This document shows positions 9,030-18,291 of a stretch of 64,000 nt of DNA, piece after piece. Position 1 is the stretch's first letter. The number at the start of each line of letters is the position of its first letter. The notes under the pieces were generated by a model. That model worked only from the letters and a program-made list of their open reading frames with translations, was not told the origin of the DNA and did not search any database. The position numbers and the translations under genes were made by a program. The DNA comes from JASMTM01 sp046483075 (GTDB taxonomy: Bacteria; Thermotogota; Thermotogae; Petrotogales; Kosmotogaceae), in contig JAWODV010000039.1 in NCBI GenBank assembly GCA_046483075.1, positions 96,245 through 160,244 on the forward strand. Direction: 5' to 3'.

Positions 9030-10544
9030 TCATCCTCTGGATTCAACCAGTTTTTTCACTTTTTTGATTGCCTCATCCAGCTTTTTGTCAATCGTTTCAG
9101 AAAGCATCTTTTCTTTTCTGATTGTTTCAAGTACTTCCTGATAATCATCCCGTAATGTCTGAATCAAGTTCTTTTCGAAATTTCTTATTTCTCCTGTTTC
9201 AATATCGTCAAGATAGCCCCTTGTTCCAGCATAAAGAACAGCTATTTGCTCTTCTACAGGCATAGGAGAATACTGATTCTGCTTCAAAAGCTCTGTAAGT
9301 TTCTCACCTCTAGTTAACTGCTGCTGTGTGGCCTTGTCCAGTTCTGTTGAAAACTGAGCAAAAGACTGCAATTCACGATACTGTGCCAGGTCTATCCTCA
9401 AATTCCCTGCTATACTTTTCATAGCTTTTATCTGAGCAGAACCTCCAACTCTGGAAACTGAAAGTCCAACATTAATTGCAGGACGATTTCCAGCATAGAA
9501 TAAATTCGGGTCCAGATATATCTGACCATCCGTTATAGATATTACGTTCGTTGGTATATATGCACTAACGTCGTTTGCAAGGGTTTCAATTATGGGTAGC
9601 GCGGTCATAGAACCACCACCGTGTTCCTCATTCAGTCTTGCTGCTCTCTCAAGCAATCGTGAATGCAAATAGAAAACATCACCGGGATACGCTTCACGTC
9701 CGGGTGGTCTTCTTAATAACAGAGAAAGCTCACGATACGCCTCTGCATGTTTTGATAAATCATCAAATATTACCAGGGCATCTTTGCCCTTATACATGAA
9801 ATATTCGCCTATTGCTGCTCCTGCATAGGGTGCAAGATATGATAACGTTGCAGGTCCGCTTGATGTTGCAGCAACCACAGTAGTATAATCCATGGCTCCT
9901 GTTTCACGTAATTTATCTACAATGCGTGCCAGCGCTGCTGTTTTCTGTCTTATTGCAATATAAACACAGTGTACACCCTGTCCTTTTTGATTAATTATCG
10001 CATCAATTGCTATTGCTGTTTTTCCAGTCTGTCTATCACCTATGATTAACTCTCTCTGACCCCTTCCAATTGGAACAATGGCGTCAATTGCCTTCAATCC
10101 TGTTTGAAGTGGAGTATCAACGGGTTTTCTTTTTATAACACCGGGTGCTTTGACTTCAACCGGTCTGAACTCATCAGTTTCAATTTCACCTTTTCCATCA
10201 ATGGGCATACCTAAAGGGTTTATTACCCTTCCAAGGAGTTTTTCACCAACAGGAACCTGTATTATTCTTCCCGTTCTCCTAACGAGTTCTCCTTCTTTAA
10301 TATTTCTATATTCACCTAAAATAACAATTCCAACATTATCTTCTTCAAGATTCAGTGTAAGGCCAAGTACACCTTTCTCGAATCGAACGAGTTCATTTGA
10401 CATCACATTTTTTAGTCCATAGGCTCTGGCTATCCCGTCACCAACTTGAATAACCTTGCCGGCTTCAAAATAATCTATTTCTCTGTCTGCTTCGCTTATC
10501 TGTGATTTTAGTATTTTTGTAATTTCAGAAGGATCTATCTTCAC
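9030..10544 (-). CDS. atpA: F-type ATP synthase alpha subunit
   Basis: Non-catalytic nucleotide-binding F1 subunit. P-loop GDRQTGKT at residues 169-176, Walker B-like DALVIFDDLSKHA, and the arginine finger in the GLSVSRVG segment. 504 residues, the usual length. It starts with GTG preceded by GGAGGTGG. The stop lies four bases before the atpG ATG. Confidence 0.97.
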   Translation of the reverse strand: MKIDPSEITKILKSQISEADREIDYFEAGKVIQVGDGIARAYGLKNVMSNELVRFEKGVLGLTLNLEEDNVGIVILGEYRNIKEGELVRRTGRIIQVPVGEKLLGRVINPLGMPIDGKGEIETDEFRPVEVKAPGVIKRKPVDTPLQTGLKAIDAIVPIGRGQRELIIGDRQTGKTAIAIDAIINQKGQGVHCVYIAIRQKTAALARIVDKLRETGAMDYTTVVAATSSGPATLSYLAPYAGAAIGEYFMYKGKDALVIFDDLSKHAEAYRELSLLLRRPPGREAYPGDVFYLHSRLLERAARLNEEHGGGSMTALPIIETLANDVSAYIPTNVISITDGQIYLDPNLFYAGNRPAINVGLSVSRVGGSAQIKAMKSIAGNLRIDLAQYRELQSFAQFSTELDKATQQQLTRGEKLTELLKQNQYSPMPVEEQIAVLYAGTRGYLDDIETGEIRNFEKNLIQTLRDDYQEVLETIRKEKMLSETIDKKLDEAIKKVKKLVESRG

Positions 10545-10567
10545 TGGACCACCTCCAAACTGCTTTG

Positions 10568-11104
10568 TCAGGCTTTAGCGGAGAATGTTTTTTCAAAACG
10601 CTCTAGTCTGCCCTTAACGGTCATATCAATCACTCTATCACTAAACTCAATAATCATACCTGCCAACAGATCATCATCAATATAAACAGAAAGAATTGAC
10701 TCCCTTCCCGTTTCCGATTTGACAAGATTCTCTATTTCCTTTTTTTCACTGTCTGCTATTTCAAGAGCTGTCCTAACTTTTACCTCAATTTTTGAAACAG
10801 ATTCATTCATTATTTGTTTAAATGCCATCTCTATCTCGGGTAAATAATCAAGTCTCCGTCTATCAATAATTATCCTGAGAAAATTCTTAAACACGTCGGG
10901 AATATCGTCAAAAACATTGAGAAACAGTTGCAATACCTTTCTCTTTGTCAACGTAGGATCGATTAATATCTCTCTGATCTCACTTACATTGATCATCCCG
11001 GAAGCTTTGCTTAAGCAATTATTGATTTTTTCCAGTTCATCCTCTCTTATGCTTAAAAACAAAGCCTTCGCATAACGATATGATAGAGAAGGTATATGCT
11101 TCAT
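10568..11104 (-). CDS. atpH: F-type ATP synthase delta subunit
   Basis: Peripheral-stalk subunit joining F1 to the b subunits. The N-terminal helical domain opens with SYRYAKALF, as in OSCP/delta proteins, and the C-terminal region ends in VIDMTVKGRLERFEKTF (usually D.SVRG.L). 178 residues. The ATG overlaps the atpF stop by four bases, so translation is coupled. Weakly conserved family, but position and length settle it. Confidence 0.92.
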   Translation of the reverse strand: MKHIPSLSYRYAKALFLSIREDELEKINNCLSKASGMINVSEIREILIDPTLTKRKVLQLFLNVFDDIPDVFKNFLRIIIDRRRLDYLPEIEMAFKQIMNESVSKIEVKVRTALEIADSEKKEIENLVKSETGRESILSVYIDDDLLAGMIIEFSDRVIDMTVKGRLERFEKTFSAKA

Positions 11105-11589
11105 TCTTCCTTATTCTCCATTGAATTCAACATTCTTTGAGTGTACTGCCTTTTCATTTTCTCATCCATTTCTCGACCAAGAAATCTTGCTACCAGATTA
11201 ACAGACATTTCAACAGCTGAAGCCTGGATATCTTGAAGTGCCTTTTTCTTTTTATTATTTATATCTTCTTGAGCAGCATGTTTGATCCTAGCACTTTCTT
11301 CCTTCGCCTTTTCCCTGGCCTGTTGAATAATCTGCTCAGAACGTTTTTCTGCATTTGTTATTAATTCATTTGCCTGTTCTCTGGTTTTCTGTAATTCTTC
11401 TTCATGTCTTTTTCTATATTCTTCAGCTTCTTTACGCAATTTTTCTGCATCCGAAAACTTTGCATTGACTTCTTCCCGTCTCTTTTTTACGATTTCGAAA
11501 AAACGATCATATAGTAGTTTTTTCAAAATCCACATTAAAAGCAAAAAATTCAATAATTGAATTACAGAGGTAAGGTTAATTTCTATCAA
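11101..11589 (-). CDS. atpF: F-type ATP synthase b subunit
   Basis: Peripheral stalk of Fo. One N-terminal membrane helix (TSVIQLLNFLLLMWILKKLL) is followed by a long, highly charged coiled coil rich in Glu, Lys, Arg and Ala that reaches to F1. 162 residues. A single b gene is present, so the stalk should be a homodimer. It overlaps atpH by ATGA. Confidence 0.94.
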   Translation of the reverse strand: MIEINLTSVIQLLNFLLLMWILKKLLYDRFFEIVKKRREEVNAKFSDAEKLRKEAEEYRKRHEEELQKTREQANELITNAEKRSEQIIQQAREKAKEESARIKHAAQEDINNKKKKALQDIQASAVEMSVNLVARFLGREMDEKMKRQYTQRMLNSMENKEE

Positions 11590-11626
11590 GTTTTTTACCC
11601 CCTTCTATTTATGTATCAAAAATGTT

Positions 11627-11872
11627 TTAAGCAACAAGTAATATCATAAACGCAATAACTAAAGAGTATAAACCTGTCGATTCTGCAACGGCCATTGCCA
11701 GTAGCATCCTTGTGGTCAATGTACCAATCATTTCGGGTTGTCTTGACATGGCCTCCATTGCACTTGCTCCAACACGGCCCTGTCCAATACCAGGTCCAAT
11801 AGCTCCTATTCCCATTGCCAACCCTGCACCGATAAATTTGCCAAGTTGTACTAAAGCTTCTGCTAATTCCAT
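11627..11872 (-). CDS. atpE: F-type ATP synthase c subunit, sodium-type binding residues
   Basis: Ring-forming proteolipid of Fo, two membrane helices joined by the RQP loop. In the 81-residue form Q31 (GIGQG, helix 1) and V62, E64, S65, T66 and Y69 (VAESTGLY, helix 2) match the sodium ligand set known from the Ilyobacter tartaricus c-ring, so sodium rather than protons is the likely coupling ion. The second of two ATGs (11872) has AAGGAGGT at eight bases. The ATG at 11878 is too close to that site. Confidence 0.95.
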   Translation of the reverse strand: MELAEALVQLGKFIGAGLAMGIGAIGPGIGQGRVGASAMEAMSRQPEMIGTLTTRMLLAMAVAESTGLYSLVIAFMILLVA

Positions 11873-11899
11873 AATCATTACCTCCTTAATTCATGCAAT

Positions 11900-12736
11900 T
11901 TATTCTATTACAGAACCAATATAGGCTATCGCCAGTACCGTAAAAACAAGAGCCTGTATTGCACCAATAAATATTCCAAAAAATCCCCACAAAATAGTAG
12001 GCACAAGATAATACTTAACAAGATAGCTTATTATTAATGCAAGTAAACCACCACCCATGACATTTCCAAATAACCTTAATGAATGCGATATGGGTTTTGC
12101 TATCTCACTAATCAAGTTCATTGGCAACATCACAGGATAGGGTTCAAAGAAAGTTTTAAGCCATGTAAGAAATCCTTTTGCCTTAATTGCAAAGGCATGA
12201 CTGATTATTAAAACAAATACTGCCAATGTGGCATTTGTATTTAAATCTGATGTTGGTGAATACCATGAACTTTGAAATAATGTGAATTTTATTCCATCTT
12301 CTGTAGGAACAGTATCAATTCCCGGCATAGCGCCAAGGAAATTTGACAAAATAATGAAAAGAAACAAAGTGGAAGTGATATAAAATGTCGGTTTTACAAA
12401 CTCTTTTTTTGGTATAGTATCTTCAGTTAATTCAAATAAATACTCAAGCAACATTTCTATTAAAGACTGTTTATTTCCGGGAATTCTTTCAAATTTCTTT
12501 ATGCTCAAAGCAAAAATTATTAAAAACGCCATCAATGCCCAGCTCACAAACAATGTCATTGGATTGATGCGACTGAATAATCCACTCCCAAAGGGTAGTT
12601 GAACGATCCAGCGTTCACCAAGACCTTCAAGGCTATAGGTATGTCCTATTATCTTCATTACAACAAAAATAATTATGTATCCTGCACCCAGGCCTACAAG
12701 AAAAATTTTATCACCTTTAGTTAGACTAAACTTCAC
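11900..12736 (-). CDS. atpB: F-type ATP synthase a subunit
   Basis: Stationary channel subunit of Fo. Five to six hydrophobic segments, with the essential arginine at R221 in the SLRLFGN motif and a final helix ending AIAYIGSVIE. 278 residues. It overlaps the end of the AtpI-like gene by 11 bases and is followed by atpE. Confidence 0.95.
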   Translation of the reverse strand: MKFSLTKGDKIFLVGLGAGYIIIFVVMKIIGHTYSLEGLGERWIVQLPFGSGLFSRINPMTLFVSWALMAFLIIFALSIKKFERIPGNKQSLIEMLLEYLFELTEDTIPKKEFVKPTFYITSTLFLFIILSNFLGAMPGIDTVPTEDGIKFTLFQSSWYSPTSDLNTNATLAVFVLIISHAFAIKAKGFLTWLKTFFEPYPVMLPMNLISEIAKPISHSLRLFGNVMGGGLLALIISYLVKYYLVPTILWGFFGIFIGAIQALVFTVLAIAYIGSVIE

Positions 12737-13073
12737 TCAACCACCTCCCAAACAAAAGAAGGGAGAGCTTCAAATTTAATAGCCCTACCGCTGAACCAAT
12801 AAAAAAATAAGTTCCATAACCAATAGCGCTTAAAAAACAAACTATATATAAAGCATAACGTATAAGATAATCTCTCCATAAAATTTTATTGTTATTAGTG
12901 ACTTTTTCAACTGTCAATGAAAGCAACCAAAATCCGGTGATACCAAAAGCAGTTCCATAAAACACGCCTAACGCCATTTTGGTGCTAAAAAAATAAATCA
13001 CTGCCGCTTCAATCGATGCTAGAATTATCATTATTATTGTTTCTCTTATGCTTATTCTGATCAATTTTCTCAC
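12726..13073 (-). CDS. atpI: AtpI-like small membrane protein
   Basis: A 115-residue protein with four hydrophobic segments directly upstream of atpB, where AtpI (UncI, a c-ring assembly helper) is normally found. Sequence similarity within this family is weak, so the call rests on position, size and topology. The GTG at 13073 lies well inside the preceding gene (65-base overlap) and has a poor Shine-Dalgarno. An ATG at 13031 would remove 14 residues and still overlap. Confidence 0.7.
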   Translation of the reverse strand: MRKLIRISIRETIIMIILASIEAAVIYFFSTKMALGVFYGTAFGITGFWLLSLTVEKVTNNNKILWRDYLIRYALYIVCFLSAIGYGTYFFIGSAVGLLNLKLSLLLFGRWLSEV

Positions 13074-13293
13074 TTTTTTCAGCTTCTTTCAACAGATACA
13101 ATATACCCTGATATAATCCTGAAAAGACTCCAAGCATCAAAAAAATTATCAACCACATTTTTCCCAAAGGAGCATACTTATACAACAAATAACCTAAAAG
13201 ACCACCCACTATAACATTAGAAATAACAATTATTCCAAACTGAAATACTATGTTCAAGGAACCAAAACTTTTCGGATCAAAAAGTTTACTCAA
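13009..13293 (-). CDS. atpZ: AtpZ-like (AtpQ/Z) small membrane protein
   Basis: A 94-residue protein with two membrane helices (FQFGIIVISNVIVGGLLGYLLY and MWLIIFLMLGVFSGLYQGILYL) and a charged Asn/Lys-rich tail, the layout of AtpZ/AtpQ proteins that open atp operons; these are proposed to act in ion uptake or ATP synthase assembly. TTG start with GGGAAGTGA upstream. It lies 15 bases after polA. The tail is encoded by the stretch overlapping the next gene. Confidence 0.65.
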   Translation of the reverse strand: MSKLFDPKSFGSLNIVFQFGIIVISNVIVGGLLGYLLYKYAPLGKMWLIIFLMLGVFSGLYQGILYLLKEAEKSEKIDQNKHKRNNNNDNSSID

Positions 13294-13308
13294 TTTTTCA
13301 CTTCCCGA

Positions 13309-16002
13309 TTAACTCCAGTAATCAGCAACTTTGATATCCACTTCCAGCGGAATATCAAGATTTGCAGCTTCTCGCATACCTTCCTTAAGTATTTTAGACA
13401 TCGTCTCAACTTCATCTTCTGATACTTCATAAACAAGTTCGTCATGAACCTGCAAAATGGGGATGCTTTTAAGTTTATTATCTTTTTTCATTCTATGAAC
13501 TTTTATCATAGCAAGTTTCATAATATCGGCAGCCGTACCCTGGATTGGTGCATTTATTGCGATTCTCTCACCTTCCTGAATTCTTGTTTTGTTTGTTGTC
13601 CTAAAATGAGGAATGTCTCTTCTTCTGCCAAAATAAGACTTTACATATCCATCTTTTTTTGCATTTTTAATGGTGTTATGGATGAATTTTCTGACATCTG
13701 GATAAGCTGAAAAGTAGTTTGAAATCATGTTTCCTGCTTCTTTTGTAGATACGTTGAGTCTACTTGCCAATCCGTATGGAGATATACCGTAGATTATTGC
13801 AAAGTTCACCATTTTTCCTACCTTTCTCATTTCATTTGTAACTGAGTCAGGCATTGTTCCATACAATCTTGAAGCGGTTAATGAATGTACATCACGATTT
13901 TCCTTAAAGGCCCTTATCAGCTCATCATCCTTACTAAAATGAGCTAAAATTCTTAACTCTATTTGCGAATAATCTGCGCTGATAATTTTCCAGCCACTTT
14001 CTTGTGGAACCACACATTCTCTTATCTCTTTTCCTTCAATATCTCTTATTGGAAGATTTTGCATATTAGGATTGGAACTCGATAACCTGCCGGTACCTGT
14101 TCCAGTTTGATTATACGTGGTATGTATTCTACCAGTTTTTGGATTAACCAGTTCTGGTAACGCATCTATATATGTTGATTTAAGTTTCTGATATTTTCTG
14201 TAGTCAAGCAATTTCTGGGCAACTGGATGCTTACTTACAAGACTCTCCAGAACACCCGCACTCGTTGAATAATTACCTGAACTTGTTCTTTTGGGAGGGG
14301 TAAGGTCCAATTTATCAAATAAAATATGTCCCACCTGGTTTGGTGAATTTGGATTAAAGCTCTCTCCTGCAAGTTCGAAAAGATCTTTTTTTATCTCCTT
14401 CAGTAATTTTTCGTATTTTTTTGAAAGACCGTTAAGCCTCTTAATATCCATATAGACTCCACTCATCTCCAGTTCTGTCAAAACAGGAATCAATGGCATT
14501 TCAATTTCATGAAATAGTTTTTCAAGTTCGTTTTCATATATTTTTTTCGAGAGTTTCTTGTGCAATCTCAATGTTATTTCTGAGTCTTCTATGGAATATT
14601 TCGCTGCTTCATCAACAGATATCTTGGAAAAATCATTGCCAACCTGTTTTTTTGCCATTAAATCTTTAAATGAAACCATCTTATATCCCAAATATTTAAG
14701 TGATAGATCATCAAGGTTAAACCTTTTCTGATCGGGATTCAAAAGATATGCACCAATCATTGTATCGAAGTGTGGCTTATCAAGAATTATGTCGTGTGCG
14801 TAAAGGACTTCATAATCATACTTTAGATTTTGTCCGATCAATTTAACACCTGATTTTGAAAAGACCTTCTTCAATTTCTCCAGAAATTCCTTTTCATCAG
14901 GTTGCCATTTATCTGTTTCATGATTCAAAGGAACATAATACCCTTTTCCTTTCTCAAGTGAAAAGGAAATTCCAGCTATTTTTGCCACGATCGGGTTAAG
15001 AGAATCAGTTTCTATATCAAAAGAAATTAGTGAGGTTTTATCCAGTGTTTTTAGAAACCTTTCTTCATTTTCCTTTGAGGCTATAATATTCTGGGTGTTT
15101 TCATTGTTTTCTTCATCTTTTTCGGAAAAGAACAGATCAAATTCCTTTATCAACGACGAGAATTCAAGTTTCAAAAAAAGTTCTCTGAGTTCGTCTTTAT
15201 TTATACCCCTGTAAGAAATGTCATCAAGTTCAACATCAAGCTCAGCATCTTTAACCAGTTTCACAAGGTTATACGACTTTTTGTATGCCTCTTCTCCGTC
15301 AATCAATTTTTTACGAAGTGAAGGTGTCAGCTGTCTAATATTTTTATAAACATTTTCTACAGTGCCATATTTTTTTAAAAGCCTTTCGGCAGTTTTCTTT
15401 CCAATTCCTCTTATTCCAGGAATATTGTCACTTGAATCGCCCATCATGGAAAGAAACTCATGAATTTTGCTGGGTGGAACGCCATACTTCTGAACAATTT
15501 TTTTGTAATCGTATTTTTCGAGATCGGTAAGCCCTGTTACAAAACGCATGACCTTTATTCTGTCGTCCACCAGCTGAAGTATATCCTTATCCCCGGTAAC
15601 GATTACTATTTCATCAAAATCATCATAAAAGTGTTTTGACAGAGTAGCTATGATATCATCAGCTTCAAGACCTGCTTTCCATAGAAATTTAATACCAAAT
15701 CCATTTACCAGATCTGGAATATATCTAATTTGCGAAACCAATGCATCTGGCATTTCAGGCCTTGTTGCTTTGTAATCTTCAAACATTTCGTGACGGTGTG
15801 TTTTTTCCTTTCTGTCAAAAGCAAATACTGCGGAATCATCCTCAGTGATTGTTTCCTTTATAAATTTTGAAAGCATTCTGGTCGTACCAAAAACTGCATT
15901 TGTTGGCTCTCCTGCTGAGTTGGTCAAAGAAACATCAATTGCATAATAGGCGCGATAAAAAATCGCTGTCCCGTCAAACAAATAAAGTCTTCTACTACCC
16001 AT
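13309..16002 (-). CDS. polA: DNA polymerase I
   Basis: Repair and Okazaki-fragment polymerase with three domains. The N-terminal 5' nuclease (about 1-290) has the D-rich sites and a helix-hairpin-helix (IPGIRGIGKKTAERLL). The 3'-5' exonuclease looks intact, with SFDIETDSL, GQNLKYDYEVL and YSIEDSEIT carrying the DEDDy residues. The polymerase domain has motif A SADYSQIELR, motif B RKVGKMVNFAIIYG (Phe at the ddNTP-selectivity site) and motif C QVHDELVYE. The ATG at 16002 has AAGGA upstream and gives 897 residues, close to the Thermotoga maritima enzyme. The start overlaps the preceding gene by eight bases. Confidence 0.96.
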   Translation of the reverse strand: MGSRRLYLFDGTAIFYRAYYAIDVSLTNSAGEPTNAVFGTTRMLSKFIKETITEDDSAVFAFDRKEKTHRHEMFEDYKATRPEMPDALVSQIRYIPDLVNGFGIKFLWKAGLEADDIIATLSKHFYDDFDEIVIVTGDKDILQLVDDRIKVMRFVTGLTDLEKYDYKKIVQKYGVPPSKIHEFLSMMGDSSDNIPGIRGIGKKTAERLLKKYGTVENVYKNIRQLTPSLRKKLIDGEEAYKKSYNLVKLVKDAELDVELDDISYRGINKDELRELFLKLEFSSLIKEFDLFFSEKDEENNENTQNIIASKENEERFLKTLDKTSLISFDIETDSLNPIVAKIAGISFSLEKGKGYYVPLNHETDKWQPDEKEFLEKLKKVFSKSGVKLIGQNLKYDYEVLYAHDIILDKPHFDTMIGAYLLNPDQKRFNLDDLSLKYLGYKMVSFKDLMAKKQVGNDFSKISVDEAAKYSIEDSEITLRLHKKLSKKIYENELEKLFHEIEMPLIPVLTELEMSGVYMDIKRLNGLSKKYEKLLKEIKKDLFELAGESFNPNSPNQVGHILFDKLDLTPPKRTSSGNYSTSAGVLESLVSKHPVAQKLLDYRKYQKLKSTYIDALPELVNPKTGRIHTTYNQTGTGTGRLSSSNPNMQNLPIRDIEGKEIRECVVPQESGWKIISADYSQIELRILAHFSKDDELIRAFKENRDVHSLTASRLYGTMPDSVTNEMRKVGKMVNFAIIYGISPYGLASRLNVSTKEAGNMISNYFSAYPDVRKFIHNTIKNAKKDGYVKSYFGRRRDIPHFRTTNKTRIQEGERIAINAPIQGTAADIMKLAMIKVHRMKKDNKLKSIPILQVHDELVYEVSEDEVETMSKILKEGMREAANLDIPLEVDIKVADYWS

Positions 16003-16354
16003 CTTCATTTCCTTCTTTTTCCTGCAATTCTTCCATTGTACTGACTGCATTCCGGAGGTGTGGTATAACAATAGAACCACCTACAACCAGCGCTACATTA
16101 AATGCTTCAATAAATTCATCGAGGGTGGTATTCAGCCTTTTACACTGAATCAGATGATAGGTTACACAATCATCGCAGCGCAAAACCATAGAAGATACCA
16201 ACCCCAATAACTCCTTGGTTTTTCTGTCAAGCGTGCCATCTTTATATACTGCTGAATCAAGGGCAAAAAATCTTCTGGTATCAACATTGCCATATTCATG
16301 AATTTTTTCATTTATTTTCTTTCTAAACTCTTTGAATTCCTCTACTCTTTTCAT
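15995..16354 (-). CDS. Carboxymuconolactone decarboxylase / AhpD-like protein
   Basis: A 119-residue all-helical protein of the CMD/AhpD superfamily. The family signature is seen as C60-x2-C63-x3-H67 in LRCDDCVTYHL, the redox-active cysteine pair and proton-relay histidine of AhpD-type disulfide reductases. Such small single-domain members act in peroxide or thiol metabolism, but the substrate here cannot be told. It is coupled to polA by an eight-base overlap and follows tatD by 12 bases. Confidence 0.85.
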   Translation of the reverse strand: MKRVEEFKEFRKKINEKIHEYGNVDTRRFFALDSAVYKDGTLDRKTKELLGLVSSMVLRCDDCVTYHLIQCKRLNTTLDEFIEAFNVALVVGGSIVIPHLRNAVSTMEELQEKEGNEDG

Positions 16355-16366
16355 AAATACCTCGCT

Positions 16367-17167
16367 TCAAATTCCAAATAATTCTATACCATTATCACAC
16401 AATTTTTTGGAACATTCCGTAACACTTATTCCTTTAACATCCGCGATCTTATTAATTACATATTCAACGTATGCTGGCTGGTTTCTTTTGCCTCTATATG
16501 GTTGAGGAGGCAAAAATGGACAATCTGTCTCTGGGAGCAGGAAGTCAATCTCAGTGTTTTTCACTGCTTCCCTTAACTTATGATTCTTCTTGTACGTTAC
16601 TGGTCCGCCAATACCAATCTTGAAACCCATATTAACTACTCTTTCAGCGTAATGTTTGTCTCCTGAAAATGCATGAACGACTCCCTTCAAATTACCCGCG
16701 AATTTTTCTAAAATCTCAAGGGCATCCTCATAGGCATCTCTTACGTGAATAATAACGGGTAACTTTTTTTCCATGGCAAATTCAAGTTGTTCAGCAAACA
16801 TAATTCTTTGAGTTCTCCGGGGTGAAATATCTCTATAATAGTCCAATCCAATCTCTCCAATTGCAACGACTTTAACAGACTTGCCAAGCTCTTCAAGTCT
16901 TTCTCTATAATTTCTTTTCGCAGATGCAACATCGTGGGGATGAATACCGACTGCAGAATAAACTTTCCTGTTTTTTTCTGCAAGTTCAATGGCAGCAACT
17001 GATGCATCAATATCGATGCCAACTTCTATTACGAAATCAAATCTTTCTTCAATATCTTTAAGTATTTTTTCTCTATCGTTATCAAACTGTGAAAAGTTTA
17101 TGTGAGAATGTGTGTCACAGATGTTCGTATTACGCGTTTGCTTTAATGTAGAGTATGTCTCCGTCAT
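16367..17167 (-). CDS. tatD: TatD-family metal-dependent deoxyribonuclease
   Basis: TIM-barrel metallohydrolase of the TatD/YcfH family, a 3'-5' exonuclease acting on DNA and damaged nucleotides. Metal ligands are visible in DTHSH (H20, H22), GEIGLDYYR, VIIHVRDA, VVHAFSGD and PETDCPFL. 266 residues. The only usable start is the ATG at 17167, inside the 3' end of ychF and without a clear Shine-Dalgarno, so translation probably depends on ychF. Confidence 0.92.
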   Translation of the reverse strand: MTETYSTLKQTRNTNICDTHSHINFSQFDNDREKILKDIEERFDFVIEVGIDIDASVAAIELAEKNRKVYSAVGIHPHDVASAKRNYRERLEELGKSVKVVAIGEIGLDYYRDISPRRTQRIMFAEQLEFAMEKKLPVIIHVRDAYEDALEILEKFAGNLKGVVHAFSGDKHYAERVVNMGFKIGIGGPVTYKKNHKLREAVKNTEIDFLLPETDCPFLPPQPYRGKRNQPAYVEYVINKIADVKGISVTECSKKLCDNGIELFGI

Positions 17168-18209
17168 GAATTATCTCATCCTTCCCTGCCAGTTTAACCA
17201 TCCCTTCTTTCCTTGCTTCGGCCATACTACCAGCTTTAATAAAATTATCGAAATGAACAATTTCTGCTTTAACAAAGTGTTTTGCAAGATCAGTATGTAC
17301 CTTTGCAGCTGCTTCGAACGCTGTTGATCCTTCACGAACTGTCCATGCCTTCACTTCGTCTTCCGATACAGTGAAAAAAGATATTAATCCTACAAAACTA
17401 TAAACAACCTTTGAGAACCTTTTTATACCACTTTCCTTGATTCCCAGGTCATCCATAAACAATTCTCTTTCTTCCGTATCAAGTTCTTTAAGCTCCTGTT
17501 CTATCTTACCTGAGAACTCAGTATAAGCAAAATTGTTGATTTCGCATGCATTAAGAATTTCTTCTTTTCCCTCATAATTTCCATCTTTTATTTGATCCTC
17601 ATGCAGGTTAATAGCAAAAACTATTGGTTTGCCTGTGAAGAGTGACAGTGAACCTATAATCTTTTTTTCATGTTCATCCAAAACAAGCTGACGAATGAAT
17701 TTTTCATTTTCTAAATGTCTGTTTATCTCATTAAGCAATTTATGTTCTTTTTGTTCTTCTTTGCTGAGTCCTTTTTTAATTTCATCCTCTTCCAGTCTTT
17801 TTAATCTGGTTTCAACAATATCCATATCCCTGATGACAAATTCGGACTGAACAGCATTTATTTGTTTAACAGGAGTGTCAAGATTTTCAGGCCATGGTAC
17901 AGCTGTATTTTTAAACGCTCTTATAACCGCTACTATCGAATCGGCATTTTGGATTTCCTGGAATATCTTATTTTTCTCTTTTCGATTAATTGAAAGATCA
18001 AAACCCGGAATGTCTGTAAAATTAAGTGTAGCGTAGGTTGTCTTTTTTGGGTTATATATATGTGATAATTTTTCCAACCTTTCATCAAAAACCTCAGCAA
18101 CTCCATGTACTGACTGATTATGATGAACGTTACTTGTATCTACATCAGTTAATAACCTAAAAAGTGTGGTTTTGCCAGAAAGAGATAATCCAAATATACC
18201 AATATCCAT
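17130..18209 (-). CDS. ychF: YchF/OLA1-type TGS-domain P-loop NTPase (divergent)
   Basis: A 359-residue protein with the OBG/YchF layout: an N-terminal G domain, a coiled-coil insertion and a C-terminal TGS domain ending in KAGSMAEARKEGMVKL and a DGDILYI strand. The nucleotide loop reads GLSLSGKTT, unlike the usual GLPNVGKST, and the G4 position is NLHE (NxxE), the substitution that makes YchF prefer ATP. Two adjacent ATGs (18212 and 18209) follow GGAGG, and 18209 has better spacing. Likely ribosome-associated. Confidence 0.85.
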   Translation of the reverse strand: MDIGIFGLSLSGKTTLFRLLTDVDTSNVHHNQSVHGVAEVFDERLEKLSHIYNPKKTTYATLNFTDIPGFDLSINRKEKNKIFQEIQNADSIVAVIRAFKNTAVPWPENLDTPVKQINAVQSEFVIRDMDIVETRLKRLEEDEIKKGLSKEEQKEHKLLNEINRHLENEKFIRQLVLDEHEKKIIGSLSLFTGKPIVFAINLHEDQIKDGNYEGKEEILNACEINNFAYTEFSGKIEQELKELDTEERELFMDDLGIKESGIKRFSKVVYSFVGLISFFTVSEDEVKAWTVREGSTAFEAAAKVHTDLAKHFVKAEIVHFDNFIKAGSMAEARKEGMVKLAGKDEIIHDGDILYIKANA

Positions 18210-18291
18210 CATTATTCCTCCACTTTTTTGTGTCCACAAATATATATTAACAGAAAGAATAACCATTTGAAGGGTAACCTATTAAATAAAG

